DNA of 10,819 nucleotides from Candidatus Muproteobacteria bacterium (lineage in GTDB: Bacteria; Pseudomonadota; Gammaproteobacteria; Acidiferrobacterales; Sulfurifustaceae): the NCBI GenBank assembly GCA_023266455.1, contig JAHFQD010000029.1:1-10819 (forward strand). Reading direction: 5' to 3'. Below are positions 1-5,755 of this stretch, piece after piece. Made by a program: the position numbers and the translations under genes. The number at the start of each line of letters is the position of its first letter. Position 1 is the first letter of the stretch. Below the pieces are notes generated by a model. That model did not search any database and was not told the origin of the DNA. It saw only the letters and a list, made by a program, of their open reading frames with translations.

Positions 1-256
1 CGTTCCAAGATTCGCCACCCACCGGCTTGGGAACGACCGCCGTCACCGCGCGCACCACGCATTGCGCGTAGCGCGACACCGCGTCGTCTTTCGCCGTCGG
101 CGATTTCTTTTTGATGTCGGCGTAAGCGGCGTTACCCATTTGCGCGACGTCGCGGTCGGGTAAAAACTGCAATTGATGCCGCCCCGTCGGCGTCGTTTCG
201 CAGGCGCTCAACAGCGACAACGCCGCCGCGAAAAACAGTTTTTGCGATTTACGCAT
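1..256 (-). CDS. M48 family metallopeptidase, lipoprotein, 5' part only
   Basis: This is the first ~85 codons of a minus-strand gene whose remainder lies beyond the left edge. The start is ATG at 256-254, preceded by GGAG. The protein opens with a basic n-region and hydrophobic core (MRKSQKLFFAAALSLLSAC), giving a lipobox LSAC with Cys19 as the lipidated residue. Residue 20 is Glu rather than Asp, so outer-membrane sorting is expected. The mature start (ETTPTGRHQLQFLPD, then a Met-Gly pair and 'YAQCVVRAV') resembles the segment before the catalytic domain of LoiP/YggG-like M48 zinc proteases, which act in periplasmic protein quality control. The HEXXH motif is not in the window, so the family call rests on N-terminal resemblance alone. 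It is divergent from the small secreted-protein gene at 378. Confidence 0.7.
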   Translation of the reverse strand, partial: MRKSQKLFFAAALSLLSACETTPTGRHQLQFLPDRDVAQMGNAAYADIKKKSPTAKDDAVSRYAQCVVRAVTAVVPKPVGGESWN

Positions 257-377
257 AACACTCCACACTTTTCCCAGGAATTAGAACGCTACTTTAACCG
301 ATTGGTTTCCAGGTTGACTCCTCCAACCGACCAAGCAACATTACCTTCCCAACATTGAATAAAAGGAAATTGCCGCC
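257..377. promoter_or_regulatory. Divergent intergenic region
   Basis: This 121-bp gap separates two divergent genes and must hold both promoters unless they are transcribed from further away. On the plus strand TTGACT (314-319) is a good -35-like hexamer, but no convincing -10 lies 16-18 bp downstream. The same hexamer sits in a small GGTTG/CAACC dyad (312-316 and 324-328). AAGGA just before position 378 is the ribosome-binding site of the next gene. The promoter assignment is tentative. Confidence 0.3.
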
Positions 378-653
378 ATGAAACGGATATCAACCCTATT
401 CCTTATTATGTCGTTGGCCGCCGGCTCCGCCGCGATCAGCGCCGCCGAAAAAACCCCGCATAACCCCACCGGCGACGACAAAGTCGAATCGGGCTGGAAA
501 TCGGGTGGTTGCGGAAAACGTGGCGGCTGTGACACCGACGATAAACAACCGAAGCCGTCCACCAACACCGAAACGACGGAAAAGTACGGCAAAGAATATT
601 TAGAAAAACAGCTGCAAGGCACGGATGAGCCCAAAGTTAATCGAACGTATTAA
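378..653 (+). CDS. Small secreted protein with a cysteine pair, function unknown
   Basis: This encodes 91 aa with a clear Sec signal peptide: two basic residues, then a hydrophobic stretch to about residue 20, with cleavage after 'ISA' or 'SAA' (residues 22-23). The mature part is about 68 residues, very hydrophilic, and rich in Lys, Thr, Asp, Glu and Gly. It has only two cysteines, Cys45 and Cys51, in the near-symmetric segment GGCGKRGGC. They could form a disulfide loop or bind a metal in the periplasm. There is no lipobox and no membrane segment. ATG 378 is supported by AAGGA upstream. The stop is 14 bp before the pirin start, so the two may be co-transcribed. I do not recognise the family. 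Confidence 0.7.
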   Translation: MKRISTLFLIMSLAAGSAAISAAEKTPHNPTGDDKVESGWKSGGCGKRGGCDTDDKQPKPSTNTETTEKYGKEYLEKQLQGTDEPKVNRTY

Positions 654-667
654 GAGGGAAGACGGCC

Positions 668-1369
668 ATGATGCAACTCCGTAAAAGCGAAGACCGCGGC
701 CTCGCCGATTTGGGATGGCTGCAATCGCGCCATACTTTTTCCTTCGGCGAATATCACGACCCGCAACACATGGGCTTCGGTCCGCTGCGCGTGATTAACG
801 AAGACCGCGTGCAACCGCACCAGGGTTTCGGCACGCATGGCCATCGCGACATGGAGATCATCTCGTACGTGCTCGAAGGCGCGCTCGAACACAAAGACAG
901 CATGGGCAACGGTTCGGTGCTGCGCTACGGCGACGTGCAACGCATGAGCGCCGGCACCGGCGTGCGTCATAGCGAGTTCAATCATTCGGCGTCGGAGCCG
1001 GTGCATTTTCTACAGATATGGATCATGCCAGACGCCGAGGGCGTGGCGCCCGACTACGAAGAGAAGAAATTCGATCCCGCGTCGAAGCAAAGCCGGCTGC
1101 GGCTGATCGCGTCGCCGGATGGCCGCGATGGGTCGGTGTCGATCCACCAAGACGCCCTGCTCTACGCGTCGATCTTGAACGGCAACGATCTCCTCGAACA
1201 CGCGTTAGCCCCCGAGCGACTCGGCTACGTACACGTCGCGCGCGGCCGGCTCGTGGTCAACGGCACAGCACTCGAAACCGGCGACGCGCTCAAAGTAACG
1301 AACGAAAAACGCATCAAACTGGAAAAAGCCGAAGCGGCGGAAATTCTGTTATTCGATTTGCCGGAATGA
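668..1369 (+). CDS. Pirin family protein (cupin, quercetin 2,3-dioxygenase-like)
   Basis: At 233 aa this is close to E. coli YhhW. It is a two-cupin pirin-fold protein of the cytoplasm. The N-terminal cupin carries the complete metal site: His57 and His59 in GTHGHRDME, then His101 and Glu103 in GVRHSE. The typical opening RHTFSFGEYHDP is at residues 21-32. YhhW and human pirin bind Fe or another divalent metal at this site, and some bacterial members cleave quercetin; the physiological substrate is usually unknown. The C-terminal cupin (about residues 135-231) lacks an obvious second metal site, as is normal. The start is ATG 668, with AGAGGGA about 8 nt upstream; ATG 671 directly follows and is an alternative. 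An AraC remnant follows after 9 bp. Confidence 0.93.
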   Translation: MMQLRKSEDRGLADLGWLQSRHTFSFGEYHDPQHMGFGPLRVINEDRVQPHQGFGTHGHRDMEIISYVLEGALEHKDSMGNGSVLRYGDVQRMSAGTGVRHSEFNHSASEPVHFLQIWIMPDAEGVAPDYEEKKFDPASKQSRLRLIASPDGRDGSVSIHQDALLYASILNGNDLLEHALAPERLGYVHVARGRLVVNGTALETGDALKVTNEKRIKLEKAEAAEILLFDLPE

Positions 1370-1378
1370 TCTCCGTGA

Positions 1379-1600
1379 AAACCAAAACGTTATCGGCAGC
1401 GCAGATTAAATACCATTCGCATGCAACGCGCGATGGAACTGCTGGCTAAGACCGAGCAATCCGTCGAAGCGATCGCCGAACAGGTGGGTTACCAAGACGC
1501 GTTCACGTTTTCGAAATCTTTCAAACGCGCGACTGGACAACCGCCTTCCGAATTTCGCAAACACCAAACGGTGCAGACGCGATGGAGCGAGATAGAGTGA
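1379..1600 (+). pseudogene. AraC-family regulator remnant, C-terminal HTH half only
   Basis: A frame open from just after a TGA (1376-1378) to TGA 1598-1600 encodes the second half of an AraC/XylS DNA-binding domain. It reads from 'NTIRMQRAMELL' (the helix linking the two HTH motifs) through VEAIAEQVGYQDAFTFSKSF to FKRATGQPPSEFRK, the conserved AraC signature. The first HTH motif and the whole effector domain are missing, because the pirin stop is only 9 bp upstream of this frame. The first ~14 codons fit the family poorly. The neighbouring frame reads 'QIKY' just before 'LNTIRM', which suggests a small deletion or frameshift at about 1410. ATG 1421 could still start a 59-aa peptide, but half an AraC domain is unlikely to bind DNA specifically. 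The end overlaps the SRPBCC start. Confidence 0.75.
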
Positions 1601-2016
1601 CCGTCCCTATAGGAAAAGCCCTGACATTCGTCGCCAAACATATTCACGTTTCCATCGCGCGTCCGGCAGCCGAGGTTTACGACTTCGTTTCTAACTCAGA
1701 GAACCTTCCGCAATGGGCGGCCGGACTCAGCGAATCGATACAGCGAATCCAAGGGGATTGGATCGCCGAAAGTCCGATGGGAACCGTCAAAATTAAATTC
1801 GCCGAAAAAAATAATCTGGGCATTTTAGATCACGACGTGACATTGCCATCGGGCGCGATTATTTATAACCCGATGCGCGTCTTCCCGAATAGCGCCGGCA
1901 GCGAATTGGTTTTTACACTGTATCGCGGACCCACTATGTCGGATCGCCAATTCCAGGAAGACGCGGCCATGGTCGCGGGCGATTTACAACGACTCAAAGC
2001 ATTGCTCGAAAAATAG
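1597..2016 (+). CDS. SRPBCC (START-like/polyketide cyclase) family protein
   Basis: This is a 139-aa protein in the usual SRPBCC size range. These helix-grip folds bind hydrophobic ligands in a deep pocket. The family pattern is clear at the N-terminus: 'HIHVSIARPAAEVYDFVSNSENLPQWAAGL' split over residues 16-45, with Trp in the conserved xxW position. Strands ending in 'GTVKIKFAEKNNLGILDH' and a C-terminal amphipathic helix complete the fold. I prefer GTG 1597: it has GGAG at 1584-1587 with a 9-nt spacer and forms a GTGA overlap with the AraC remnant's stop, typical of translational coupling. ATG 1582 in the same frame would add five residues but lacks a Shine-Dalgarno sequence. The coupling implies the AraC gene was once intact and co-expressed. 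The ligand is unknown. Confidence 0.85.
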   Translation: MTVPIGKALTFVAKHIHVSIARPAAEVYDFVSNSENLPQWAAGLSESIQRIQGDWIAESPMGTVKIKFAEKNNLGILDHDVTLPSGAIIYNPMRVFPNSAGSELVFTLYRGPTMSDRQFQEDAAMVAGDLQRLKALLEK

Positions 2017-2022
2017 ACAAAA

Positions 2023-2054
2023 AATCGCCAACGCTTGCAACCGCATCGGCGATT
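2023..2054. terminator. Candidate bidirectional terminator between convergent genes
   Basis: AATCGCC (2023-2029) and GGCGATT (2048-2054) form a 7-bp inverted repeat around an 18-nt loop, between the SRPBCC stop (2016) and the minus-strand reductase stop (2074). Plus-strand A residues precede it (about 2017-2024), which would give a U-run for minus-strand transcripts. The stem is short and the loop long, so position is the main support. Confidence 0.35.
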
Positions 2055-2073
2055 GACGGCTATGCCACGCCGA

Positions 2074-3198
2074 TCAAGTTACACCGGCCCCCTTCCCTTC
2101 TATGCGCACGCGCGATCGATAAAGATCGGGTTTATCACCGACAGACGAGCCGCCAGAAATCATTCCTTGCATCTCCGCGCTGTAAAAGAAATACGGATAT
2201 TGCTGCGTCGGCGCGCTGACGGCATCGAGCTTGGCGCGCAACGCGGGCGCCAACTCGAAGTCGAGCGCCTTGAGGTTATCGTCGAGTTGTTCCAACTTGG
2301 TGGCGCCGACGATGAGCGACGCGACACCTGGACGATTCGCGGCCCAGTTCAGCGCCACTTGCGCCATGTTGTGGCCGGCTTCCTTGGCGACATCCTCAAG
2401 CGCGGCGACGATACTGAAATTGCGCTCGGTCAATTTGGCGAACCCGGGATTGGTCGTGTCCTGCATCGTCGTCAGGCGACCGGCGTTAAACTGGCCGTCG
2501 CTGCCACGACGATAACGGCCCGACAGCAATCCCATCGCCAGCGGACTCCACGCCATGACGCCCATTCCCAATTCTTGCGCCAGCGTGGTGAATTCGCGTT
2601 CGATGTTGCGCTCAATCAGCGAATACTCGAGTTGCAACGCCACCAGCGGGCTCCAACCACGCAACTCCGCTAAAGTTTGTGCGCGCGCCGCGTACCACGC
2701 GGGGACATTGGAGAAACCGATATAACGTACCTTGCCGGCACGCACGAGGTCGTCGAACGTGCGCATCACTTCTTCCACCGGCGTGATTCGATCCCACGCA
2801 TGCATCAAATAGAGATCGATGTAATCGGTGCCGAGTCGCTTTAGCGATCTGTCGACGGCGCGCAGCATATTCTTACGCTGATTACCGCCGGTGTTCGGAT
2901 CCGGTTTGCTGCCGTTGAAGCTGTCGCTGAAAGTGAATTTGGTGGTCAGGACGATACGGTCGCGCACGCCTGATTCGGCGATGAATTTTCCCAAGAGCCG
3001 TTCGCTGGTGCCGCCAGTATAGACGTCGGCGGTATCGATGAAGTTGCCGCCGGCATCGAGATAACGATCGAACACCGCGCGCGCGGCCTTTTCTTCCGAG
3101 CCCCATCCCCATTCGGTGCCAAACGTCATTGTGCCCAACGCCAGCCGGCTGACACGTAATCCCGAACGTCCTAGTGCGTAATAGCGATCGATAGACAT
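2074..3198 (-). CDS. Aldo/keto reductase
   Basis: This is a 374-aa cytoplasmic NADPH-dependent oxidoreductase of the (alpha/beta)8 AKR superfamily. It shows the catalytic tetrad Asp55 (FIDTAD), Tyr60 (DVYTGG), Lys87 (TTKF) and His133 (LMHAWD). Other family marks are LGTMTFG near the N-terminus, 'YIGFSN' (159-164), SPLAMGLLSGRY (218-229) and the cofactor-phosphate loop VGATKLEQLDDNL (297-309). The length and C-terminal tail fit the YajO/Tas-like group rather than the 270-320-aa AKR5 type. The start is ATG 3198-3196, with GGAGAGAG at 3208-3201. An in-frame TTG 12 bp upstream lies before that site and is not needed. The divergent LysR regulator begins 97 bp away and is the obvious candidate controller. 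The substrate, presumably an aldehyde or ketone, cannot be deduced. Confidence 0.94.
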   Translation of the reverse strand: MSIDRYYALGRSGLRVSRLALGTMTFGTEWGWGSEEKAARAVFDRYLDAGGNFIDTADVYTGGTSERLLGKFIAESGVRDRIVLTTKFTFSDSFNGSKPDPNTGGNQRKNMLRAVDRSLKRLGTDYIDLYLMHAWDRITPVEEVMRTFDDLVRAGKVRYIGFSNVPAWYAARAQTLAELRGWSPLVALQLEYSLIERNIEREFTTLAQELGMGVMAWSPLAMGLLSGRYRRGSDGQFNAGRLTTMQDTTNPGFAKLTERNFSIVAALEDVAKEAGHNMAQVALNWAANRPGVASLIVGATKLEQLDDNLKALDFELAPALRAKLDAVSAPTQQYPYFFYSAEMQGMISGGSSVGDKPDLYRSRVRIEGKGAGVT

Positions 3199-3284
3199 AG
3201 CTCTCTCCAAAATTCACGCGGAGAACGATTCCCCGCTTCACGAGCTACTGTGCCCTTACGGCGGTGGCGCCAAAAGCGGACTAT

Positions 3285-3311
3285 CTTCAAACACTATGAA
3301 GCACAACTTCA
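3285..3311. promoter_or_regulatory. Candidate LysR operator with overlapping dyads
   Basis: Three alternating half-sites, CTTC (3285-3288), GAAG (3298-3301) and CTTC (3307-3310), form two dyads: CTTC-N9-GAAG and TGAAG-N5-CTTCA. They overlap the LysR start codon (3296-3298). LysR proteins often repress themselves from such sites while controlling the divergent gene. Part of the symmetry lies in coding sequence and may be chance. No textbook T-N11-A box stands out in the rest of the 97-bp gap. Confidence 0.25.
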
Positions 3312-4222
3312 CAATCGAACCCGGCCAACTTCCCGCGATGCTCGCCTTTGTGCGTGTCGCCCACTACGGCAGTTTCACGCGCGCGGCGGCGGAACTCGGC
3401 GTTTCGCCATCGGCGCTATCACAAACCATTCGCGCCTTAGAAGCACGCATCGGCGTGCGCTTGCTCAATCGCACCACGCGCCGTGTCGGGCTCACGGAGG
3501 TCGGCACGCAATTTCTCGCGCGCGTGCAAACGGGTCTTGATCTCATCGGCACCGCGTTCAACGAATTGGATGAAATGCGCGGCAAGGCGGCCGGTACGCT
3601 GCGCATTAATCTGGCGCAGGCGGCCGCGACCCTGGTAGTGATGCCGATTCTCGACGAGTTCACGCGCGCTTATCCGGACGTCAAATTGGAATTGACGGTA
3701 GACGATCGATTCGTCGATTTAATCGCCACCGGCTACGACGCCGGTATTCGGCTGGGCGAGAGTCTGGCACGCGACATGGTGGCGATTCGCGCCAGTGGCG
3801 AGCAACGCACGATCGTCGTGGGCGCGCCGAAATATTTCAAACGTCGCACACGACCGCAAACGCCCGCCGACCTGCATGAACATTCCTGCATCCGCTATCG
3901 ATTCAGTGGCAGCGGCGGAATTTATCGTTGGGAGTTTTCGCGCGGCGGCAAAGATATCGAGGTCGACGTCGACGGTCCGCTGGTTACCAACAACGCGCCG
4001 CTTATGATCGACGCCGCCGTGCGCGGCCTTGGGCTGGCGCATGTTTTCGAAGACAGCGTGCGCGACGAGTTGGCGAGCGGCAAGCTTATTGCCGTGCTCG
4101 AAAATTGGTGCCCACCGTTTCCGGGATTTTATTTATATTACCCAAGCCGCCGGCAGATGCCGCTGAAACTCCGCGTGTTTATCGATTTCTTGCAGCAGCG
4201 CTTATCGGCATCGCGGCGCTAA
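3296..4222 (+). CDS. LysR family transcriptional regulator (CrgA-like)
   Basis: This is a 308-aa, standard-length LysR regulator. A winged HTH occupies about residues 13-72, with 'GSFTRAAAELGVSPSALSQTIRALE' as helix-turn-helix and 'RLLNRTTRRVGLTEVG' as the wing. A linker helix follows, then a periplasmic-binding-protein-like effector domain (about 95-300). Inside it, 'GYDAGIRLGESLARDMVAI' and 'DLHEHSCIRYR' are typical of the CrgA-like subgroup, which often sits next to oxidoreductase genes. There is no clear Shine-Dalgarno before ATG 3296, so translation may be weak or the leader short. It is divergent from the aldo/keto reductase at 3198, its likely target. The effector is unknown. Confidence 0.93.
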   Translation: MKHNFTIEPGQLPAMLAFVRVAHYGSFTRAAAELGVSPSALSQTIRALEARIGVRLLNRTTRRVGLTEVGTQFLARVQTGLDLIGTAFNELDEMRGKAAGTLRINLAQAAATLVVMPILDEFTRAYPDVKLELTVDDRFVDLIATGYDAGIRLGESLARDMVAIRASGEQRTIVVGAPKYFKRRTRPQTPADLHEHSCIRYRFSGSGGIYRWEFSRGGKDIEVDVDGPLVTNNAPLMIDAAVRGLGLAHVFEDSVRDELASGKLIAVLENWCPPFPGFYLYYPSRRQMPLKLRVFIDFLQQRLSASRR

Positions 4223-4270
4223 TTTTGCCGAACGACTGAACTAGCGCGCCTTTCGCAATTCCAATAAATT

Positions 4271-4284
4271 AACCGCTCGCGGTT
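4271..4284 (+). terminator. Small GC hairpin after the LysR gene, possible terminator
   Basis: AACCGC (4271-4276) and GCGGTT (4279-4284) are perfect complements around a 2-nt centre; read as AACCG-CTCG-CGGTT the loop is 4 nt. It lies about 50 bp past the LysR stop and only three T residues end it, so intrinsic termination would be weak. The rest of 4223-4317 shows nothing recognisable. Confidence 0.3.
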
Positions 4285-4317
4285 TAAAGCCTTCCGTAAC
4301 AAATAGAATGAGATAAC

Positions 4318-4843
4318 GTGCCAGGCGTAAAACTTCGAAGACGGTTGTTCCTGCTGGTCGCGGCGGCGATTCTGCCGCTCGCCATCGTGTCGGGCGTTGG
4401 TCCGCCGGCTGGCGCGACTTCACGGCGGTTCGGCGGAAGCACGTAGCGATGGAACCGACGAAGGCAGCGAGTTCATCGTGCGCCTGCCGTTACTCAAAAA
4501 CATCGCCGTTGAAAAATCCAATCTACCCGTCGTCAAACAAAGGGCGCCGCGCGAAATCTTGGTCGTCGAAGATAACGACGACACCGGACATCGCGCTCAT
4601 CGACGTCGGCTTACCGAAGGTGGACGGTTACGAAGTCGCGCGGCATACGATGGCCGGCGACGTCCGACCTTGCTCATCGCATTAACCGGATACCGTTTAC
4701 CGAAAGACCGTAATCGCGCGCTGGACGCGGGGTTTGACGGACATCTCGTCAAACCGGTGGATGAAGCGGCGTTGGAAAAATTGCTATCGGGAACCGACGC
4801 GAGCGAACGCCAAGTCGGTAAACCTTCCGAAATCGAGTCATAG
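4318..4843 (+). pseudogene. Hybrid sensor histidine kinase, heavily deleted
   Basis: Four scraps of one kinase gene lie in family order but in different frames. GTG 4318 opens VKLRRRLFLLVAAAILPLAI, the cytoplasmic start and first membrane helix of a sensor kinase; that frame stops at 4444-4446. From about 4397, in the next frame, 'LVRRLARLHGGSAEARSDG' and 'GSEFIVRLPL' are the last helix and strands of a HATPase domain. The sensor, dimerisation (H-box) and N/G1 boxes are all gone. A receiver then starts as REILVVEDNDD, loses roughly 35-40 residues, continues in a third frame as PDIALIDVGLPKVDGYEVAR (the Asp of 'LID' is the phosphoacceptor position), and returns to the second frame for 'LIALTGYRLPKDRNRALDAG' and HLVKPVDEAALEKLL. 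A continuous frame, 4397-4843, is open, so gene callers may report it as a real protein. It cannot signal. Confidence 0.85.
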
Positions 4844-4849
4844 CCATCG

Positions 4850-4899
4850 CATCCGTAAGGTTTTCATTTCACAAAATGAAACCGAATGCCTTTCGGATG
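4850..4899. repeat. 50-nt long-stem inverted repeat
   Basis: The outer arms CATCCGTAAGG (4850-4860) and CCTTTCGGATG (4889-4899) pair at 10 of 11 positions. Inside, TTTCATTT (4862-4869) and AAATGAAA (4874-4881) pair perfectly around a CACA loop, so the whole segment can fold into one long stem with a one-sided internal loop (4882-4888). It begins 7 bp after the kinase relic's last stop and ends 112 bp before the ABC ATPase start. No T-run follows. It could be a terminator, an mRNA-stabilising leader structure, a dyad operator or a REP-like element. Confidence 0.6.
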
Positions 4900-4922
4900 T
4901 TCTAAACCGCCGTTGGTATAGC

Positions 4923-4951
4923 TTGGCTTGGCGCGCTTTCTTACTTACTTT
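4923..4951 (+). promoter_or_regulatory. Candidate sigma-70 promoter of the ABC operon
   Basis: TTGGCT (4923-4928) and TACTTT (4946-4951) stand 17 bp apart, matching the consensus at 4 of 6 and 3 of 6 positions. They are placed 60 bp before the first gene of the operon and downstream of the long inverted repeat. The match is weak; its position in the only sizeable non-coding gap before five close-packed genes is the main support. Confidence 0.25.
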
Positions 4952-5011
4952 ACGCCGCTGTTGTACGATCTCTTCCCCCTGAAATTGCCAATCGACGAAA
5001 GAGAGTTTCCC

Positions 5012-5755
5012 ATGCCAAACGCCGATACCAGTGCGTCGCCTATCGTATCCATCGTCAACGTCAGCAAGGAATACACCTTGGGCGAAACCGTGGTACCCGC
5101 GCTGCGCGACATAAATTTATCCGTCGCGCCGAGCGAGTTTATTTCCATCGCCGGCCCGTCCGGCAGTGGCAAAACTACGCTGCTTAACCTGATCGGTTGC
5201 GTCGATACCGCAACAACCGGCCAGGTCATCATCGCCGGTCAAGACACGCGCAATTTGAGCGAACGCCAGCTCACCGAACTGCGTTTGCATACCATCGGAT
5301 TTATTTTCCAAAGCTTCAACTTGGTGCCCGTGCTCAGCGTGTTCGAGAACGTGGAGTTCCCGCTGCTACTGCAACGCAAACTCGGTTCCGCCGAACGCAA
5401 ACAACGCGTTATGGACTTGCTGACGAAAGTTGGACTCGCCGATCGTGCCAAACATCGACCGAGCGAACTCTCCGGCGGTCAACGCCAACGCGTCGCCATC
5501 GCGCGCGCGCTCGTGACGCGGCCGAAGATCGTACTCGCCGACGAACCGACGGCGAACCTCGATTCAAAGACCGGCGAGAACATCATCGACTTGATGAAAG
5601 AAATGAATCAAATCGAAAAAACCACGTTCATCTTTTCGACGCATGACGCCAAGGTAATGGCGCACGCCAACTCCATCATCCGCATGGCCGACGGCAAGAT
5701 CGTGGAAGACGCGAAACGTTCGACGAAATCGCGCGATCAGGAAATCCGCGCATGA
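5012..5755 (+). CDS. ABC transporter ATP-binding protein, LolD/MacB type
   Basis: This is a 247-aa cytoplasmic ATPase that powers the two permeases encoded next. All nucleotide-binding motifs are intact: Walker A GPSGSGKT (48-55), Q-loop Gln100 in FIFQSFNLVP, signature LSGGQRQR (153-160), Walker B IVLADEPT (173-180), D-loop NLD (182-184) and switch His211 in STHD. The sequence 'FQSFNLVPVLSVFENVEFPL' is typical of the LolD/MacB/FtsE branch, which pairs with FtsX-type permeases and does mechanical work on periplasmic or membrane-embedded substrates. The start is ATG 5012, with GAGAG six bases upstream; an in-frame TTG at 4928 has no such site and would add 28 atypical residues. The stop overlaps the next start as ATGA, implying coupled translation. 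Confidence 0.95.
   Translation: MPNADTSASPIVSIVNVSKEYTLGETVVPALRDINLSVAPSEFISIAGPSGSGKTTLLNLIGCVDTATTGQVIIAGQDTRNLSERQLTELRLHTIGFIFQSFNLVPVLSVFENVEFPLLLQRKLGSAERKQRVMDLLTKVGLADRAKHRPSELSGGQRQRVAIARALVTRPKIVLADEPTANLDSKTGENIIDLMKEMNQIEKTTFIFSTHDAKVMAHANSIIRMADGKIVEDAKRSTKSRDQEIRA

Noticed and set aside
1018..1449. A 143-codon plus-strand frame overlapping the end of pirin
   Set aside because: Arg-rich out-of-frame translation of the pirin C-terminal cupin; no start signal and no domain.
2035..2673. A 212-codon open frame on the plus strand opposite the aldo/keto reductase
   Set aside because: It is fully antisense to a gene with an intact catalytic tetrad, its product is Arg/Gln/His-rich without domain logic, and it is explained by the codon bias of the real gene.
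4397..4843. Intact response regulator starting at TTG 4397
   Set aside because: The first 40 codons are a histidine-kinase ATPase tail and the receiver lacks its middle, including the phosphoacceptor segment, which sits in another frame.
4928..5755. Longer ABC ATPase starting at TTG 4928
   Set aside because: The extra 28 residues are not family-like and there is no ribosome-binding site, whereas ATG 5012 has GAGAG at good spacing.
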